23,218 nt of DNA from Chara braunii (lineage: Eukaryota > Streptophyta > Charophyceae > Charales > Characeae): contig BFEA01000629.1 of the NCBI GenBank assembly GCA_003427395.1, forward strand, positions 280,219-303,436, in the 5' to 3' direction. A program made the translations under genes and the position numbers. Below, in pieces: positions 19,086 to 23,218 of this stretch. Every line of letters starts with the position of its first letter. Position 1 is the first letter of the stretch. Below the pieces are notes generated by a model, which saw only the letters and a list, made by a program, of their open reading frames with translations, searched no databases and was not told where the DNA came from.

Positions 19086-19232
19086 CCTTAATTTCTAAAG
19101 GACAAGGCTGAGGGGAAAGTTACAGAGGAGGGTGGCAGGATGTATGATAGACAGGGCAGGAGAGTGGAGAGATCGGCAGATGGGGGTAGGGCTCAGCTAT
19201 ATAGGCAAAACCAGGAGGAGATGAGTGAGTAG

Positions 19233-19914
19233 GACTGGTTTACCTATATCATTGACATATTGTACATAGGACCTGAGCTTAGGACTAGATGATATCCTTT
19301 AGGCTTAGGTGTTCACTTGCATCTGATTGATGGTTTGGATTTGGATTTCTACTCAGCTTGTCATCTTGGGGTCCAGAACGTGATAGATGGGGCGTGTACA
19401 TATCTAGGTGGCCTACACCCTGATCTTCGACAGACAAACCCAGCATGTATTCTAAGGGTAGTACTAGAGTGAGTTGAATTTGTTTGAGGCGAGTGAGCTA
19501 TGGTTTGGACACGTTTGTGTGAGGGGCATTTTTATGCCTGAGTGTATATTAAATCGAGATATTTTTCCTAAAATTATTCTTTGTGTATGACGATCACCCT
19601 CACACTCACATGTGTGGTTCTTACTGTGATGGATGATGGTTTTGTGTGAGAGATGTTCAGGCTCCATCTCATGCTAATGGATGTGAGTTATGTAAAACTA
19701 TCTACTCTTCGGTATACTCGTGCGGCTTGCTTACGGGCAGGTGATAGGGCATAGTATAAGGAGAGGGAGCGCAGTTTGTTTGTGAATGATCATAAGGATC
19801 CTAAGGGATTTGTGGGTCTTTGAGACCCAAATGCTTTATCATGCCGAATGTTGATTGCTTAAGCTGTGACGAGGACCCATAAGATGGTCTCTCAGTTGAT
19901 GGTTGTTCCATAAT
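19233..19914 (+). other. region after the second gag, no gene assigned
   Basis: In the gag frame the sequence stays open after TAG 19230 except for a TGA near 19290, reading YPLGLGVHLHLIDGLDLDFY and on to a stop near 19471. This could be a chance frame or an eroded downstream coding piece; I recognise no protease or RT motif. The remainder is AT-leaning with no coding signal. Confidence 0.35.
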
Positions 19915-20080
19915 GAGATCCCCTTACATTTTTGGAAAGGGGAAATGTTTGATTTTATAATGTGACCCCTCGCGAATTATGGAAGAGGGGGTGTTTTGTT
20001 TTGTGGTGAAATCCCCTTGGATTTTTGGAAAAGGGGATGTTTTTTTTGACCTGTTAAAAGACTCACCCCCAAAGGTGGGT
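19915..20080. repeat. three tandem ~46-bp stem-loop units plus a fourth hairpin
   Basis: Units start near 19915, 19962 and 20008, each RAATCCCC or similar, then a short spacer, then a matching AAGGGG or GAGGGG and a T-rich tail. Each unit is a hairpin: CCCCTT/AAGGGG, CCCCTC/GAGGGG and CCCCTT/AAGGGG. A further CACCCCC-AAAG-GTGGGTG-like hairpin follows at about 20064-20081. The pairing is kept in the unit whose stem sequence changed. Confidence 0.8.
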
Positions 20081-20424
20081 GAACTGATTAATGGCATGGT
20101 AAATTGTCTGATGAGTGATAAAGTCTGACGAAAAGGGTCACGTTTGCTTGAAGTGTTTGAGAAGGTTGCAATGGGTACAGGATGGGTGGCTGCTGGCTCT
20201 GATCAAGTCAGGGGTCACAGCCTTGTGGACCTAGCGGTGATTATGTTTGTGATTGTGCGAAGGATGCCATGCCTTTTGAGGAAGAGCTGGTAAATGCCTT
20301 CAGGCCCCTGGGTAACCCCGCAGTAGGCCCGTGATTTTTGTTTTGAGACGCCTCGTTTAAACCACATGTGCTAATTTTGAGACATATTGAAGGAAGACCA
20401 AGCTAACGGAAAAGAAGTTTAGCG

Positions 20425-20447
20425 CCACTAGGGCGTAACCCTAGTGG
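20425..20447. repeat. perfect 9-bp inverted repeat with 5-base loop
   Basis: CCACTAGGG and CCCTAGTGG are exact reverse complements around CGTAA. No U-run follows and no function is known. Confidence 0.9.
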
Positions 20448-20732
20448 ATGGATGCTAGCCGGCGCAACCTCACTGCGGGACCGCGGAGTAAGAGTTTACG
20501 GGGAGTTGCCCGCCCTAGGGAAAGTGCTTCGCGGGGTAAGAGTCGAGTCTTTTTGGAAGCCCTGATTGGATGGTTATCAGGGGAAAGCCTATCGCTGCGT
20601 AACCAACGAGGGTACTGCCGCTAAATAACAACGCGGTGGGCCGTATTCCTGGTCTCATTAGCCAGGCTATGGTGGGCCAAGAGGAGACCTGGCCTTTCTG
20701 TACTAGACTGCAGCAAGAGCCGAGTGAAGATT

Positions 20733-20748
20733 ATGTATATATATACAT
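20733..20748. promoter_or_regulatory. palindromic TATA-rich stretch
   Basis: ATGTATATATATACAT is a perfect palindrome containing TATATATA. It could be a TATA box of an eroded LTR promoter or merely an AT microsatellite. Confidence 0.25.
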
Positions 20749-21161
20749 ATGTTTATTTGATTGTGAGGAACTTTTTGGAAAGGAAGGCGAGCGTGCCTTC
20801 AAAGGTCTCGGTTAGGGCCCGCGTCCCTAGTTTTGGTTAGGGCTAGGGACACCCAACGAAAAATCGAAGGTTGTCTAGGACCAGGGTGAGAGGATAATGG
20901 AGGAGGCCTTTGGAACCTATGTCGTCAGCATCTTATTGACAGCGGCGATGGGGACCCGGATTGAAACGTGACGGCATATAGTGGCAAAGGCATGGTTTGA
21001 TGGAAGCCTCCGCCTCGAGTCTGTCGGTTAATTGGATTGGTCCCTTCTTTTGTCAGCATTCTGGGTAATCTGATAGTCTTTCGATTTTGCAAAGCAACGA
21101 GGGAGTCGCTTAATATCGTCCGGTAAGCGACGGGGACGTCGCGTATTATGGTCCGGTAAGC

Positions 21162-23218
21162 TGTCGGTGTGGATACCCTTACAAGGGCACTCGCACTGGG
21201 TTTTTGCAGTTGGCAGAGAAATGGGTCGATTCATAATTAATGGGAAGACCCCGCGATTCGCAGGGTTTCGCGGACTAAAGATTCGGTGGCAATATCTAGG
21301 ATTAGAGAGTGTGTGGGCGCGCAGGTTTGAGACGCCCGTGATTTTTCCCTCTTTAGACGCAATGGAAGACGAGGCGTGGATTCCGGTCGACGGGCTTCAT
21401 TATAACAGTTGTTTGTTTTGATTAAACTGACTAACCTATGGGCGCTCTTTTCTCTAGTTCCACGTGGTACGGTGGACGGTTCAATGAGCCTGTATGGACT
21501 TACGCGGAATCCAGATGATGGGACCTGATGGATTTGGCTAAGGACGGGTAGCCGCGGCGAGGCCAGTAGGCTGACGTGAGTTTTTGGGTGGTCTTCTGTG
21601 CGAGTGTGGGCCGGGAAGCGGCATAGGGTGGACCCAAAAGCCGTGCGCTACCTCTTTATTAGGAGATTTGAGTCCACTAGTACCAGGCTTGGGCCTAGCC
21701 CTATAGGTTATGGCATTGGGCTGACACTATAGAGGTTCGGGGATCGAGGCCAGCGGGCGTCGGTGCAGCAGCAGCGGAGCAGCATGGAGCAAAAACCTGT
21801 GGGGTCGAGGGCCCCCTCGGTTTTGTTTGGCGGGTGCGGCGGCAAGCCCGATCCACCGGAGCCTCCCCTTTTCCCGTTTTGTTTCCTTTATTAATTTTTT
21901 TTTTTATATACCTCTTGTTATTTTTGTTTTAAGTTCTCATCGTTTTTACTCGCGTCCCGCTTCGGGACGCGATACCGGGGTTGATATAAGGTTGCGTGGA
22001 GTATGTTGTATTCACGAGGTGGCATGAAGTGCGGTCACAAGTCTGTTTTTATTGCGGCGGCGGAGTTACTCCTTTATCTTTCTTATATCTGCCCTTAGCC
22101 TTATTTTTCTTTGACGCCTAAAGTCACGTCCCGTTTTGCCTTGGGACGCGGTGTCGTCGACGGTGCGGGGCCCAGGAGCCTTGCTCAGCAGGGACACCCT
22201 TGGGCTGTTGAACTGTGGATCTGGACTTGGACCAGGTAATGGAACTCGATGAGTGGACTAAGTATTGCAAGGTTGTCCGGGGCCGCACAGGCGTAGGGAG
22301 GACCGCAGGGCATTCGCCCCAGCCAAAGTCTTTCGGGACATCCATCAAAATTGGGGCGACAAAGAGAGGGCTAGCATGTCCAACTTGGCCATCTCGCCTA
22401 ACACTCGTAAGTCTGGGAATGAACCCGGACCAAAAAAGAGCAACGGGTGTGGGCGAAAAGCTTAAGAAAAGGACGGGGGGGCTGAGCGGCCTTTGAAAAC
22501 GCCGCAAGGCGCCTGCAACTGAGAAAAGTCCTTGGGGACAACTGTAAAAAAAAAAAAAAAAAACGATACAGAGAAGATTCGCTTGCCCCCTACGCAAGGA
22601 TAGTGTGTATAAGTAGGAGAAAGTCCAGGGTGCTCTGATTTTTACTTCTGCCCCTTTTCGTTCGAGGAGAGTGGGGACTGTAGGAGACTGCGTTAGCAGT
22701 GGAGCAGAAAGGAAGGGAGCGTTGAGCGAAAGTCGCGGGTCCGGCCAGGCAAACAACGACGAGCGGTAGTGAGTTGACTAAGAGAGGAGGTAGGGGAATG
22801 CACTTGGGCGATGAGTTGTACCAGGTACATCCGGTGAAGGAAGGACTGAGGATGGTCAGATTGTTGAATCGCTGGCCAAACTTCGTGAGAAACAGACGCT
22901 GCGTGGGCGTGTCAAGGAGAACAGCGCTAATCCAGACAGACTCAGCGCTAATACGAAAAAAAGGGGGGTGAATTCGGACGTATACCCGTGCTAGGTGCGA
23001 CCACAGTTGGGGACGACGAAGGAGGGAGAAGGCATAGCAGGGGGTAAGAAACGCGTGCCCCGCACTTTCCTTGGTAAAAACGGAAGGGAAAAGTTGCTAC
23101 AGAGGGGTTTAAAGGTAGGGCGAATCCACTGGAGATATCGGAATAGCGAGAGGATTAGAGTAGGAGGGAGTATGTGAAAGGAGCTAGTGCGCGAGCGATG
23201 GCGGGAGCGAAAGAGGTG
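21162..23218 (+). repeat. long direct repeat, right copy (runs off the window)
   Basis: This begins TGTCGGTGTGGATACCC and aligns with 2362 onward in the same orientation, including the shared segments GCAGTTGGCAGAGAAATGGG, GGTACGGTGGACGGTTCAAT and the TATATA/T-run region. Compared with the left copy it has about 20 extra bases near 22407-22426 and about 650 extra bases (roughly 22462-23115). Alignment then resumes at ATCCACTGGAGATATCGG and reaches the window edge. The exact TG start in both copies suggests an LTR. The missing polypurine tract upstream argues against this being the 3' LTR of the element to its left. Confidence 0.75.
22462..23115 (+). other. segment present only in the right copy of the direct repeat
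   Basis: The left copy joins GGGTGTGGGCAAAAAGGTT directly to ATCCACTGG, whereas the right copy has about 650 bases between. AAAG(C/G)T-like sequence occurs near both ends of the extra piece, consistent with a microhomology deletion in the left copy. The segment contains an 18-base A run (22546-22563). Short open frames are present but carry no recognisable motif. Confidence 0.65.

Larger units (their letters stand above)
16600..19232 (+). pseudogene. second, distinct Gag-like protein, decayed
   Basis: This is a retroelement Gag-like protein of about 877 codons. ATG at 16600 begins MPKRGKGTQPPRRPLGASGG. A capsid-like region follows (AIERLRGAGRFEEPIARIRR, then AVDFIPAFEWLMQGQGIPRD and IRDMARDWESYREHLREAY). 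Next come a long charged, repeat-rich linker, a coiled-coil-like segment (about 18262-18450, MEVEVQELRPLVASQAAIIE) and a degenerate zinc knuckle YFFCAKEGHRALQC (19044-19085), whose expected first Cys is Tyr. The frame is continuous from 16600 to about 18620, then shifts by -1. Internal stops are TGA 16741, TAG 17056, TGA 17116, TAG 17329, TAG 17989, TAG 18082, TAG 18139, TAG 18906 and TAA 19089. The end is taken as TAG 19230-19232. No protease or RT follows. It does not resemble the gag at 10510, so it is probably from another family. Confidence 0.75.
20082..21161. other. no gene recognised; inverted repeats
   Basis: This spacer before the right direct repeat contains a perfect hairpin, CCACTAGGG-CGTAA-CCCTAGTGG (20425-20447), and a self-complementary TATA-rich stretch, ATGTATATATATACAT (20733-20748), possibly a promoter. 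TCCGGTAAGC occurs twice near 21119-21161. There is no polypurine tract directly upstream of 21162. It could be part of an LTR or untranslated region of another element, but no partner is visible. Confidence 0.5.

Noticed and set aside
22124-22756. 210-codon minus-strand frame in the right direct repeat, with a partner frame at 3273-3656
   Set aside because: Both strands are open here, the left copy is shortened, and no domain is recognisable. It is treated as non-coding repeat sequence. A conserved plus-strand frame at 22215-22496 is also uncertain and not called.

Overview
The window looks like repeat-rich nuclear DNA of a streptophyte (plant-lineage) eukaryote. The evidence is: decayed Ty3/gypsy LTR-retrotransposon coding regions; a primer-binding site complementary to plant-type tRNA-Asp; extensive tetranucleotide, GGA and minisatellite arrays; and no compact operons or convincing host gene. 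From memory, the wording of the Pol and Gag proteins resembles repeat families of charophycean algae such as Chara. I did not run a search, so that placement is tentative.

Layout. 1-2066: a twice-repeated block of CAAT/ATTG arrays, near-perfect 75-87 bp palindromes (three copies), an A-rich spacer and long homopurine GGA minisatellites. 2068-2361: unique spacer. 2362 to about 3743: left copy of a long direct repeat whose second copy runs from 21162 past the right edge; both start at the same TG. 3744-8528: no recognisable genes, but a cluster of about 12 short hairpin repeats (6142-7093) and a 124-bp tandem array with alternating subtypes (7378-7935). About 8529-10167: probable 5' LTR of a Ty3/gypsy element, followed by its primer-binding site (10170) and a decayed gag-pro-pol (10510-15837). 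The integrase segment of that element lies on the opposite strand (about 15830-16395). 16600-19232: a second, different, decayed gag-like gene (about 877 codons) with no pol of its own. 19233-21161: spacer with tandem stem-loop units and inverted repeats.

How the parts relate. The first element once encoded Gag, protease, reverse transcriptase/RNase H and integrase. It now carries several in-frame stops and one-base shifts. The protease-to-RT frame change is special: it is a -1 change lying on a correctly phased T TTT TTA slippery heptamer, so it may be an original translational recoding signal rather than damage. The integrase has been flipped and cut before its last catalytic residue. The second Gag stands alone and may come from a non-autonomous or truncated element. 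Nothing in the window looks like a currently functional gene.

The most unusual signal is the 6.1-7.1 kb hairpin cluster: a conserved loop (core CTATAAGTTTAGG) inside stems whose sequences differ between copies but still pair, as expected if structure rather than sequence were maintained.
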